Below are positions 39,043 through 47,847 of a DNA stretch of 64,000 bases, in pieces. Where the stretch lies: NCBI RefSeq assembly GCF_001940165.2, contig NZ_CP135162.1, forward strand, positions 237,501-301,500. Reading direction: 5' to 3'. The position numbers were made by a program, and so were the translations under genes. The notes beneath the pieces were generated by a model. That model was not told the DNA's origin, searched no databases, and was given only the letters and a program-made list of their open reading frames with translations. Source of the stretch: Roseburia sp. 831b (GTDB lineage: Bacteria > Bacillota > Clostridia > Lachnospirales > Lachnospiraceae). The stretch's first letter is position 1. Every line of letters starts with the position of its first letter.

Positions 39043-39154
39043 AGCAAATGGCAAATATATGGTAAACTTTTAAGCAGATGTAAGAGTCGGCTTTGGGAAG
39101 TGTATTCATTTTTCGGGGCAGGAGCATCGGCTTGGATAATTATAAGGGTAAAGA

Positions 39155-39580
39155 GTTAATGTCAAGAGTGGTAGTAAGACAGCAACGACAATAGATTATT
39201 CTTATAAATTTGATAGGGAATTAGCCAATTTTAATGATGGCTATGAAATAAGAACAACTGTAGATAAAGATTTAATATTAGTGCAGTATAGTTCTGACGC
39301 ACCAGATGCATCCTTATGTTATTGGACAACGGTTGATGAAGCAAATGGAATTACAACATTGAATGATTATATGGATAAGTTGGCTTTATCAAAAGATTGG
39401 GGAAACAGAAATACTGTAAAAGTTGCGAGAATTCCTGCCGGAACGGAGGTTAAGTATGCTGTAGGAACTGCAAGAGAACAATTATTGATTGCAGACCCTA
39501 GACCAGGTGGTGGAGTTCAATATTTGTTTAATCAATTTGATACAGATTGGATAACAGAGATTAGAAGATTTTCAAATTAA
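39155..39580 (+). pseudogene. LXG toxin tip X, without its LXG part
   Basis: The frame reads VNVKSGSKTATTIDYSY.., so it starts right at the conserved VKSG junction; everything upstream is lost to the recombinase/IS110 islet. The tip of about 135 residues ends ..VARIPAGTEVKYAVGTAREQLLIADPRPGGGVQYLFNQF... The PGGGVQY loop recalls the TNT-type Gln loop, but the rest is unlike toxins C and J. No start codon with a ribosome binding site is left, so it should be silent unless it recombines onto an LXG module. Confidence 0.7.
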
Positions 39581-39594
39581 AGGAGATTGTTAGT

Positions 39595-39885
39595 ATGGAT
39601 AAAAGACAAGAATTATTAAAAAAATTGCACCTATTAGTACAAGAAATTGATAAAGCCAAGGAAATGGTAGATGACGAAAAAAATCAATACTTAAATAATT
39701 ACGAAAATAGAATTGAAGTCGTAATAAAAAAATTACAGGATGGCACATTACCTGCTTCTAAAGGTGGGCTTATTGGTACAATGAGAGGAATTTCAGAATA
39801 TGACAGTTTGGCTTCTATAAAAGCGTTGTACGATGCTGCATCTGATGTGGATTTGTTTTATAGCAAGGAATGTCAGGAGTGGTAG
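39595..39885 (+). CDS. Immunity protein for tip X
   Basis: A 96-residue, helical, charged protein behind AAGGAGATTGTTAGT. No family recognised. Its last codons (ECQEW-stop, TGTCAGGAGTGGTAG) coincide with a second copy of the junction motif GTCARGAGTGGTAG. Its natural C-terminus may therefore have been replaced when another module recombined here. Confidence 0.65.
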   Translation: MDKRQELLKKLHLLVQEIDKAKEMVDDEKNQYLNNYENRIEVVIKKLQDGTLPASKGGLIGTMRGISEYDSLASIKALYDAASDVDLFYSKECQEW

Positions 39886-39948
39886 TAACAAAGATAACAA
39901 CAATTGACCCCAAAACAGGTGTAGAGAATGTCAGTTTTAAGGTGAGAA

Positions 39949-40182
39949 ATGAAAATTACAGGTAGCATGAATTATGTTAAGTTTGATTTGGAAAATGGGT
40001 ATGTTATAAAAGCTGAAGGAGAAATGCTTGTAGGGAGAAAGTTTGTGGCGTATATGGACACTATGAAAAGATGGGAGCCACCACATGAGAATGAGATAAT
40101 CAGTAAAGAACAAATAGAAAGAATCATTCAAGAAGTAAAGAAAAGTATGAATGAAAATACTGTGCAGATTATTTTTGAATAA
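39949..40182 (+). CDS. Imm74-like immunity protein, orphan
   Basis: A 77-residue protein, MKITGSMNYVKFDLENGYVIKAEGEMLVGRKFVAYMDTMKRWEPPHE.., which resembles the Imm74 family (ITG..Y..F...G...K.EGEM and a W-E-P-P motif). It has an AAGGTGAGAA ribosome binding site. Only about 25 codons of a possible toxin tail (..TTIDPKTGVENVSFKVRNENYR) precede it, so its toxin has been deleted. The cassette-end stem-loop follows 36 nt after its stop. Confidence 0.7.
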   Translation: MKITGSMNYVKFDLENGYVIKAEGEMLVGRKFVAYMDTMKRWEPPHENEIISKEQIERIIQEVKKSMNENTVQIIFE

Positions 40183-40218
40183 AATCTGTTATGTTTCTAC
40201 ATAATAGTATTTATTAGG

Positions 40219-40430
40219 GTTATACTTTCGGACTCCCAATAACCTACAACTCTTGCACGTCTATTAATTAACCATCATGGCTGTTGCGAAGCAATTAAGA
40301 ATCCATGATGTTAATTAATAGACTCTAGCGAAATTTTGCCGAGTTGGGTATACGGACGAACATAGCGAATTTAATATGCTGAAGTAACGCACTCTTAGTA
40401 ATAAAATGTTGTGAAAGGGTGCGTTTTTCT
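40219..40430 (+). repeat. Cassette-end stem-loop and terminator, copy 4
   Basis: Opening motif at 40219, long stem 40259-40323, GAGTTGGGTATACGGAC, terminator 40386-40430. Nearly identical to copy 1. Confidence 0.85.
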
Positions 40431-40909
40431 GTGAAGGTATTTTTATAAACGGTAAGAGTATTTTATAAAAGTCAGTATTACAAGCGGTATTTCAGACACA
40501 AAAATTGGTCTAAAAAGCGGTAATTCTATTGAAGATTTTTTTATTATTGCGGTAGTTGTAAGAGATGCATTTCTGTGTAATGAAATCGTTGTGCTCAGAC
40601 CAAAGTGTCGGACAAAGTTTTCAGACTATGCTGAAAAGCCATACAGTATCGGCATTTCCGCTAATGGAGAAATATAGTTGTTCCACAGAACTGACATCTG
40701 AAATCACAGCTGAATATTTTTTCTATGATAATTTCCAAATTCTTCTCAAGACTGCTGATATCGGTCTGCTTCTTTCGAGTATTGTGCCAAAAGTCTGTTT
40801 CTTGGTTATCTCACAAAGAAAAAGTGCTCAGCAGTTTTAAGAAAACATCAAGTCAGAAATCCTGATTCAGATGCAGTTTTTCTATTTAAGATGCTCCATC
40901 CGTAAAGGA

Positions 40910-41122
40910 GCAACGGAAATCAAAGGGCAGTCGGATGCAATGAAAAAGCTTCAGGAAGATTATGAAACGCTAAAGAGTGCGGTAAGCCAATATAGTACTA
41001 CTTTGCAGATGGACTTAATGGCAATTGATTTATTAGTTGATTCACAAGTGCAAAAAGATAGGAATCAAAGTGAGCTTTTTAAGCAGGGCACCGGAATATT
41101 TGACACATGTTTGACACCATAA
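40910..41122 (+). pseudogene. Beheaded DUF3130/Lap1-like partner gene, copy 2
   Basis: Same 70 codons and same foreign 5' junction as the copy at 23221, showing that the decapitation happened before the unit was duplicated. Confidence 0.75.
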
Positions 41123-41140
41123 GAATGACAGGAGAGGAAA

Positions 41141-43180
41141 ATGGAAGGGTTTCAAATTAATTATACAGATATCTATGATTTGTTCTGGGAATACAAGACA
41201 AATTTAGAGAATCTGATGAATAAAATTGATACTTGTGAGAACTGCATTAATTTTTTTATAAAAAATGCAGTGTTTACCGGAGAAACAGGAGATGCAGTAA
41301 GAAGTTATCTGACCGATGTACATATCACAATGCTTTCAAGTATAAGAGTCACAGCGCAGAACCTGCTTGACAACATGACATTATACAAAGCCGGGTATTA
41401 TGATATCGACAATTCTACAAATTTTAAACTTAGCGAGGAGGCAATCCGTGCATTTCGGACAAAACTAAGCACTAATTATTCGGATACGGAGTCTTATACC
41501 GGGAAAATACAGGGAGCAGTTTCTGGCATTTCGGATATATCGGGTGTTGGTACACCAAGTACGAATGGTGTCTTAGAACTACATGAGCAGTTGGATCAGG
41601 AATTATTAAATCTTATCACAGAAGTTCAGAACCATGAGAGCAGTACCGTGACAGCACTGGAGAATTCCGTGGAATTGTTACTATCGAGTCTGAATACCTG
41701 TATTGCAAAAATCGGATTGAACACAGCTGCAATTGCAAGTTATGAAAGCAACAGTTTTTATACAGATAAGGACGTGTATGCACTTGCCAATATCAGTGAA
41801 CTGTTTTATCAGCAGCATGAAGACAATAAAGATGTATATGATGCAATCTGTGAAGCGGAACAGAACCTAAAGGATGCAGCAGAAGAACGTGAGACGCAGG
41901 GAGTGTGGAAGACCGTTGGCGGAGTCGTATTGGTTGGTGTTGGGGTGGCATGTATTATTGCAACTGCAGGTGCAGCGTCGCCCATTGTTGCAGCGGTTGG
42001 AGTGGCTGTGGGAACCGGAACGACTATTTTTGGAGCAGCAGATTCTGCGGAAGGTGCCCAGGATATTTATTATGGAAGCATCGGAGATATTGACAGTACC
42101 GCAGTAAATGACTTAAAAGATGTGGTATTCCAGGGAAATGAGGAAGCATATTATCTGACAGAAAGTGTCTTTGCATTTGCAGCATCCGCAATGATTCCAA
42201 TCGGTCAGGCGGCCTCAGCAGGAAACCTGACATTCCGGAGTGGAGCAACAATCGTTGCAAAAGAAGGAATCGCGACAGCAGCAGGTGCAGGAGCCCAGAA
42301 GTATACGACAGATTTAACCGGAAACCAGACCGCAGGAATGATAGCAGGTATGGCAGCAAGTATGGCAACTGCGAAAGGATTGAATGGAATTGAAGCAGGG
42401 GCGAAGAAACTGGCGAAACCGAAGCTTGGAGATGTGGGAGCTGACGGTGGCGCAGTGTTAAATGATGCGGATGTGGGTTCGGCTGTAAAGAGTGGTATAA
42501 ACTCTTATGCTGATTTTAGTAAAGCAATAAGCGATATTGGTATGAGAAGTGATTTGACTGATGCCCAGAAGATAAGTGAATTACAAAAATTGTTTGAAAG
42601 TTCAAATTATAAAGCTGATATAAATGTGCCAAGTGATATTCAATATGTAAAAGGTTTTGATGCGAAGGGAAATGTAATATATGATTGGCCACCTAAATTA
42701 GGCTTTGATGAAAGTACAATCAAATCTATTTCCAGAACAGATAGTTTACCTGATACGTGGGATAGATATGGATATATGGGAGGCTCTAATTTTGCAGATG
42801 TTCCTCCAACGGGTAAATACACATATAGTGAAAGAGCAATTCCTTATGTAGAGAATGAAGCAGCTTATCATACGGGAACTTTTAATAATGCAACGTATTT
42901 TGATAAAATTGATGCAATAAAAAATGGAGATATAGATGGATTGAATACAATTTTATCTAAGGAAGGAATAGCGAATGTTGATTCATCATATTTTAAAAAT
43001 TTGCAAAATACATATAATGATTTTATTGAGGATACGGCAGATGCTGTAGGAAGGAATATTGATGCCACTTACGGGTTAAAAGGAACAGCAGCTTCGTGGG
43101 GAGATATGTCTGGAGGAGCAGGACAATATGTTACTCCACTTAACGGAAGTACCATGAAACGATTAGGAATTATAAATTGA
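41141..43180 (+). CDS. LXG toxin D, TNT-related tip
   Basis: A 679-residue toxin, the longest of the set, with an intact start (GGAGAGGAAAATG) and complete LXG, hydrophobic and pretoxin regions to VKSG at 452. The tip of about 227 residues has DWPPKLGF, LPDTWDRYGYMGGSNF (Arg542), TYSERAIPYVENEAAYHTGTF and GDMSGGAGQYVTPL (Gln662). This resembles TNT-related glycohydrolase tips, so NAD cleavage is the best guess. The same tip family occurs in fragment F and the remnant at 29262. Confidence 0.85.
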   Translation: MEGFQINYTDIYDLFWEYKTNLENLMNKIDTCENCINFFIKNAVFTGETGDAVRSYLTDVHITMLSSIRVTAQNLLDNMTLYKAGYYDIDNSTNFKLSEEAIRAFRTKLSTNYSDTESYTGKIQGAVSGISDISGVGTPSTNGVLELHEQLDQELLNLITEVQNHESSTVTALENSVELLLSSLNTCIAKIGLNTAAIASYESNSFYTDKDVYALANISELFYQQHEDNKDVYDAICEAEQNLKDAAEERETQGVWKTVGGVVLVGVGVACIIATAGAASPIVAAVGVAVGTGTTIFGAADSAEGAQDIYYGSIGDIDSTAVNDLKDVVFQGNEEAYYLTESVFAFAASAMIPIGQAASAGNLTFRSGATIVAKEGIATAAGAGAQKYTTDLTGNQTAGMIAGMAASMATAKGLNGIEAGAKKLAKPKLGDVGADGGAVLNDADVGSAVKSGINSYADFSKAISDIGMRSDLTDAQKISELQKLFESSNYKADINVPSDIQYVKGFDAKGNVIYDWPPKLGFDESTIKSISRTDSLPDTWDRYGYMGGSNFADVPPTGKYTYSERAIPYVENEAAYHTGTFNNATYFDKIDAIKNGDIDGLNTILSKEGIANVDSSYFKNLQNTYNDFIEDTADAVGRNIDATYGLKGTAASWGDMSGGAGQYVTPLNGSTMKRLGIIN

Positions 43181-43190
43181 GGTAGTACAG

Positions 43191-43451
43191 ATGAATAGAA
43201 AAGAATTTTTGAAAATTAAAGAAGAATTGCAAGGTAAATTAGGAAAGTGGAAGTTGGAGATTGGCGATGAAATTTTTGCTGATTTTACAATAGGATGTTT
43301 TTATGATACATGTGAAAAGAAATGGAAAGTGTATGTTAATAATGAGCGAGGGAGACATAGAATTAGATTGATAACTGAAAACGAAGAGGAGGCTTTTGAT
43401 GACTTGCTATCAATTGTAAACTTTGAGGTTGAAAATAATAGATATATTTAA
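43191..43451 (+). CDS. Immunity protein for toxin D
   Basis: An 86-residue protein 10 nt after the toxin stop. It shares KWKVYVNNERG and overall length with the immunity proteins behind the two other TNT-related tips (29635, 47557), supporting cognate pairing. The stem-loop follows 50 nt downstream. Confidence 0.8.
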   Translation: MNRKEFLKIKEELQGKLGKWKLEIGDEIFADFTIGCFYDTCEKKWKVYVNNERGRHRIRLITENEEEAFDDLLSIVNFEVENNRYI

Positions 43452-43501
43452 TTTTGCCTTCATAATAAGGAAATTCAAAACCTCATATTGAGTTTATTAT
43501 G

Positions 43502-43711
43502 GTTATACTTTCGGACTCCCAACAACCTATAACTCCTGCACGTCTATTAATTAACCATCATGGCTGCCCAGAAGCAATTAAGAATCCATGATGTTAATTA
43601 ATAGACGCTAGCGAAATTTTGCCGAGTTGGGTATACGGACGAACATTGAAAAATGACATGCTGATGTAACGCACTCTTAGTAATAAAATGTTGTGAAAGG
43701 GTGCGTTTTTC
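43502..43711 (+). repeat. Cassette-end stem-loop and terminator, copy 5
   Basis: Opening motif at 43502, long stem 43542-43606 with a loop GCTGCCCAGAAGC like copy 2 rather than copy 1, terminator 43678-43711. The loop swap with a constant stem points to recombination between copies. Confidence 0.85.
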
Positions 43712-44191
43712 TGTGAAGGTATTTTTATAAACGGTAAGAGTATTTTATAAAAGTCAGTATTACAAGCGGTATTTCAGACACAAAAATTGGTCTAAAAAGC
43801 GGTAATTCTATTGAAGATTTTTTTATTATTGCGGTAGTTGTAAGAGATGCATTTCTGTGTAATGAAATCGTTGTGCTCAGACCAAAGTGTCGGACAAAGT
43901 TTTCAGACTATGCTGAAAAGCCATACAGTATCGGCATTTCCGCTAATGGAGAAATATAGTTGTTCCACAGAACTGACATCTGAAATCACAGCTGAATATT
44001 TTTTCTATGATAATTTCCAAATTCTTCTCAAGACTGCTGATATCGGTCTGCTTCTTTCGAGTATTGTGCCAAAAGTCTGTTTCTTGGTTATCTCACAAAG
44101 AAAAAGTGCTCAGCAGTTTTAAGAAAACATCAAGTCAGAAATCCTGATTCAGATGCAGTTTTTCTATTTAAGATGCTCCATCCGTAAAGGA

Positions 44192-44404
44192 GCAACGGAA
44201 ATCAAAGGGCAGTCGGATGCAATGAAAAAGCTTCAGGAAGATTATGAAACGCTAAAGAGTGCGGTAAGCCAATATAGTACTACTTTGCAGATGGACTTAA
44301 TGGCAATTGATTTATTAGTTGATTCACAAGTGCAAAAAGATAGGAATCAAAGTGAGCTTTTTAAGCAGGGCACCGGAATATTTGACACATGTTTGACACC
44401 ATAA
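44192..44404 (+). pseudogene. Beheaded DUF3130/Lap1-like partner gene, copy 3
   Basis: Identical in structure to the copies at 23221 and 40910. Confidence 0.75.
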
Positions 44405-44422
44405 GAATGACAGGAGAGGAAA

Positions 44423-46234
44423 ATGGAAGGGTTTCAAATTAATTATACAGATATCTATGATTTGTTCTGGGAATACAAGACAAATTTAGAGAATCTGATG
44501 AATAAAATTGATACTTGTGAGAACTGCATTAATTTTTTTATAAAAAATGCAGTGTTTACCGGAGAAACAGGAGATGCAGTAAAAAGTTATCTGACCGATG
44601 TACATATCACAATGCTTTCAAGTATAAGAGTCACAGCGCAGAACCTGCTTGACAACATGACATTATACAAAGCCGGGTATTATGATATTGACAATTCTAC
44701 AAATTTTAAACTTAGCGAAGAGGCAATCCGTGCATTCCGGACAAAACTGAGCACCAATTATTCGGATACGGAGTCATATACCGGGAAAATACAGGGAGCA
44801 GTTTCTGGCATTTCGGATATATCGGGTGTTGGTACACCAAGTACGAATGGTGTATTAGAACTACATGAGCAGTTGGATCAGGAATTATTAAATCTTATCA
44901 CAGAAGTTCAGAACCATGAGAGCAGTACCGTGACAGCACTGGAGAATTCCGTGGAATTGTTACTATCGAGTCTGAATACCTGTATTGCAAAAATCGGATT
45001 GAACACAGCTGCAATTGCAAGTTATGAAAGCAACAGTTTTTATACAGATAAGGACGTGTATGCACTTGCCAATATCAGTGAACTGTTTTATCAGCAGCAT
45101 GAAGACAATAAAGATGTATATGATGCAATCTGTGAAGCGGAACAGAACCTAAAGGATGCAGCAGAAGAACGTGAGACGCAGGGAGTGTGGAAGACCGTTG
45201 GCGGAGTCGTATTGGTTGGTGTTGGGGTGGCATGTATTATTGCAACTGCAGGTGCAGCGTCGCCCATTGTTGCAGCGGTTGGAGTGGCTGTGGGAACCGG
45301 AACGACTATTTTTGGAGCAGCAGATTCTGCGGAAGGTGCCCAGGATATTTATTATGGAAGCATCGGAGATATTGACAGTACCGCAGTAAATGATTTAAAA
45401 GATGTGGTATTCCAGGGAAATGAGGAAGCATATTATCTGACAGAAAGTGTCTTTGCGTTTGCAGCATCCGCAATGATTCCAATCGGTCAGGCGGCCTCAG
45501 CAGGAAATCTGACATTCCGGAGTGGGGCGACAATTGTTGCAAAAGAAGGAATCGCAACAGCAGCAGGTGCAGGAGCCCAGAAGTATACGACGGATTTAAC
45601 CGGAAACCAGACCGCAGGAATGATAGCGGGTATGGCAGCAAGTATGGCAACTGCGAAAGGATTGAATGGAATTGAAGCAGGAGCGAAGAAACTGGCGAAA
45701 CCGAAGCTTGGAGATGTGGGAACTGATGGTGGCGCAGTGTTAAATGATGTAGGTGATGGTGCTTCTGTAAAAAGTGGTATAATCGGATATAACTACTTAG
45801 ATGACCAATTAGGTAGTTTAAAAGATAAAGTAAAGATAAATCAATATCAATCGGCAGAAAGTGTCAATGATTGGTGGGGAGTAAGAGGTTATAAATCACC
45901 TTATAAAGAAAAAACTGTTGTACAAAATATAACGTTGACGGAAGATACAAAATTTGTTCGTGTGTATGATGGGGTGAATTCGCATTTAGAGGGTGGATGG
46001 GTTATGAGAGCCGAGGACATCAAGGGACTTACCTCAAAGGAAATTCAAGCAAAATTTGCATTAGAGCATGAACCTATATTTATTGGTGAAGTAGAATTAA
46101 AAGCAGGAGATACAATACGTCTAGGTGAAGTTGGACCTAATTTTGGATTTGATGGTGGTGGAGTACAAATAGATTTGCAACAGCAATGGATTGGTGATTT
46201 TGCTGAGATTGGAAAAATTGAAGACTGGAGGTAA
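44423..46234 (+). CDS. LXG toxin E, same tip family as toxin A
   Basis: A 603-residue toxin with complete start and shared N-terminal region to VKSG. The tip of about 150 residues is a diverged relative of the tip of toxin A: TKFVRVYDG, GGWVMRAEDIKGLTSKEIQAKFAL, DTIRLGEVGPNFGFDGGGVQIDLQ. Conservation of the Arg, the DIKGLT helix and the GGG-x-Gln loop between two otherwise different proteins marks the probable active site. Likely a member of an ART/TNT-like toxin fold; not proven. Confidence 0.85.
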   Translation: MEGFQINYTDIYDLFWEYKTNLENLMNKIDTCENCINFFIKNAVFTGETGDAVKSYLTDVHITMLSSIRVTAQNLLDNMTLYKAGYYDIDNSTNFKLSEEAIRAFRTKLSTNYSDTESYTGKIQGAVSGISDISGVGTPSTNGVLELHEQLDQELLNLITEVQNHESSTVTALENSVELLLSSLNTCIAKIGLNTAAIASYESNSFYTDKDVYALANISELFYQQHEDNKDVYDAICEAEQNLKDAAEERETQGVWKTVGGVVLVGVGVACIIATAGAASPIVAAVGVAVGTGTTIFGAADSAEGAQDIYYGSIGDIDSTAVNDLKDVVFQGNEEAYYLTESVFAFAASAMIPIGQAASAGNLTFRSGATIVAKEGIATAAGAGAQKYTTDLTGNQTAGMIAGMAASMATAKGLNGIEAGAKKLAKPKLGDVGTDGGAVLNDVGDGASVKSGIIGYNYLDDQLGSLKDKVKINQYQSAESVNDWWGVRGYKSPYKEKTVVQNITLTEDTKFVRVYDGVNSHLEGGWVMRAEDIKGLTSKEIQAKFALEHEPIFIGEVELKAGDTIRLGEVGPNFGFDGGGVQIDLQQQWIGDFAEIGKIEDWR

Positions 46235-46238
46235 AAGA

Positions 46239-46595
46239 ATGAATGGAATAATTGTGGAAGGTAATACTTTAACTATTGGTTGTAAAAAAATTACTGTTAA
46301 ATATCCAATTAAGGAAATTGAAAAAATAAATGGCAAGTATATTATTTTGCTAAAGATTCCGCGTGTGAAATTGGGAGTTGATGAGTTAAATAATATTTTG
46401 TGTTACAATGAACAGGGTATAATTTGTTGGCAAATAAGTAATAAATTACCATCTAGTATTGTTAGTAAAGAGCAAATTCCATATATTGCAATTCAGGTTA
46501 TAGATGGAAAATTGTATGCAACTGACTTTTGGGGAAGGAAATTTAATGTTGATACAGAAAATGGAAAATTAATTGATGTTAAAATTGTACATTAG
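46239..46595 (+). CDS. Immunity protein for toxin E
   Basis: A 118-residue, beta-rich protein with GGAGG in place before ATG 46239, 4 nt after the toxin stop. It is related to the immunity protein of toxin A (LNNILCYNEQGIICWQ, FWGRKFNVDTENGKL). Confidence 0.8.
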   Translation: MNGIIVEGNTLTIGCKKITVKYPIKEIEKINGKYIILLKIPRVKLGVDELNNILCYNEQGIICWQISNKLPSSIVSKEQIPYIAIQVIDGKLYATDFWGRKFNVDTENGKLIDVKIVH

Positions 46596-46603
46596 GATAA
46601 CTA

Positions 46604-47554
46604 TGCATTCGTAGCATCCGCAATGATACCAATTGGTCAAGCGTTTTCTATAGGAAATCTGACATTTCGAAGTGGTGCAACACTGGAAACCAAACCGCAG
46701 GAATGTTAGCAGGTATGGCAGCAAGTGCAGCAACCGCGAAGGGATTGAATGGAATTGAAGCGGGAGCGAAGAAACTGGCGAAACCGAAGCTTGGAGATGT
46801 GAGAGCTGACGGTGGCGCAGTGTTATATGATGCGGATGTAAAGGGTGGTAGTAAGGAGAACTTAAATTCTTATGCTGATTTTAATAAAGTAGTAAGTGAT
46901 ATTGGCAAAAGAACGGATTTAACTGATTTGCAAAAAGTTAAAGAATTACAAAACTTGTTTGAAAATTCAAATTACAAAACGGATATAAATGTACCAAGTA
47001 ATATTCAATATGTAAAGGGGTTTGATGCGAAAGGAAATATAATATATGACTGGCCATCTAAATTAGGCTTTGATGAGAAGACAATTAAGCCTGTTACTAG
47101 AAGTGATGGTTTACCAGATACATGGGATAGATATGGATATATGGGGGACTCCAATTTTGCGGATGTTCAATCAACAGGAAAATATTCATATAGTGCAAGG
47201 GCAATTCCCTATGTGGAAAATGAAGCGGCTTATCACATAGGGACATTTAATAATGCGTCTTATTTTGACAAAATTGATGCAATAAACAATGGAGATATAG
47301 ATACATTTAATGAGTTGCTTCGAAATGAAGGGATATCTAAATGGGACTTGGATGATTTTGAAGAATTGTGTGATAGTTATAATTCGTTTATATCACAAGT
47401 TAATAAAGAGTTGGAAGATGGAATAGATGCAACCTATGGGATAAAAGGTCTAGCAGCAGAATGGGGAGATATGTCTGGCGGAGCGGGACAAATTGTTACC
47501 CCTTTTGGCGGAGAAATACTAAAAAAAATAGGAATATTATACGAGGAGAATTAA
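46604..47554 (+). pseudogene. LXG toxin F fragment, TNT-related tip
   Basis: Starts with a diverged piece of the shared region (YAFVASAMIPIGQAFSIGNLTFRSGAT), frame-broken near 46680. The frame from 46703 then covers MLAGMAASAATAKGLNG.. to the tip. The tip is complete (DWPSKLGF, DTWDRYGYMGDSNF, GDMSGGAGQIVTPFG) and close to that of toxin D. The shared part differs from the A-G consensus (VRADGGAVLYDADVKGGSK), so it is an older copy. No LXG domain, so it cannot be exported as is. Confidence 0.78.
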
Positions 47555-47556
47555 GA

Positions 47557-47808
47557 ATGGATAGAGATGAATTAATTTCTAGTATATTATCATATAAAGA
47601 TGACATAGGTATGTGGAAAATAGTATTAAAACAATTTACAGATGCAGATTTTGTTATGGGCTACGGATTTGATAATAATACAGAGTTATGGAAAGTTTAT
47701 CAAACCAACGAAAGAGGAATGACAGCAGAATGGACATTTGAAAATGAGAAAGCAGCATTAGAAAAACTGTATAAAAAAGTAAAGTTTCAGCATAAAATGT
47801 TAAATTGA
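47557..47808 (+). CDS. Immunity protein for tip F
   Basis: An 83-residue protein 2 nt after the toxin stop with a GAGGAG ribosome binding site. Identical to the orphan at 29635 and related to the one at 43191. Confidence 0.8.
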   Translation: MDRDELISSILSYKDDIGMWKIVLKQFTDADFVMGYGFDNNTELWKVYQTNERGMTAEWTFENEKAALEKLYKKVKFQHKMLN

Positions 47809-47847
47809 AAAATTTTCATAATATGCACAGCCTTTTTAGAGAATCTG

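Larger units (their letters stand above)
40219..42495 (+). repeat. 2.27-kb repeat unit, copy 2
   Basis: Stem-loop, decayed toxin tail (40456-40677), beheaded partner gene and LXG N-terminus up to VKSG, nearly identical to 22531-24806. Confidence 0.85.
43502..45777 (+). repeat. 2.27-kb repeat unit, copy 3
   Basis: Same content as copies 1 and 2. It includes the decayed toxin tail (43738-43959) and ends at the VKSG junction of toxin E. The last part before the junction differs more (GTDGGAVLNDVGDGASVKSG), suggesting that the crossover lay within this stretch. Confidence 0.85.

Noticed and set aside
22571..43606. CRISPR array or simple repeat array
   Set aside because: The stem-loop copies are kilobases apart with genes between them, with no short regular spacers and no cas genes.
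22531..43711. Calling the array a true integron
   Set aside because: There is a palindromic site behind the immunity genes and a tyrosine recombinase nearby. However, the recombinase lacks integron-integrase features I can see, the left core does not match the attC consensus, and homology extends about 2 kb beyond the site, so homologous recombination explains the copies equally well. Kept only as a hypothesis.
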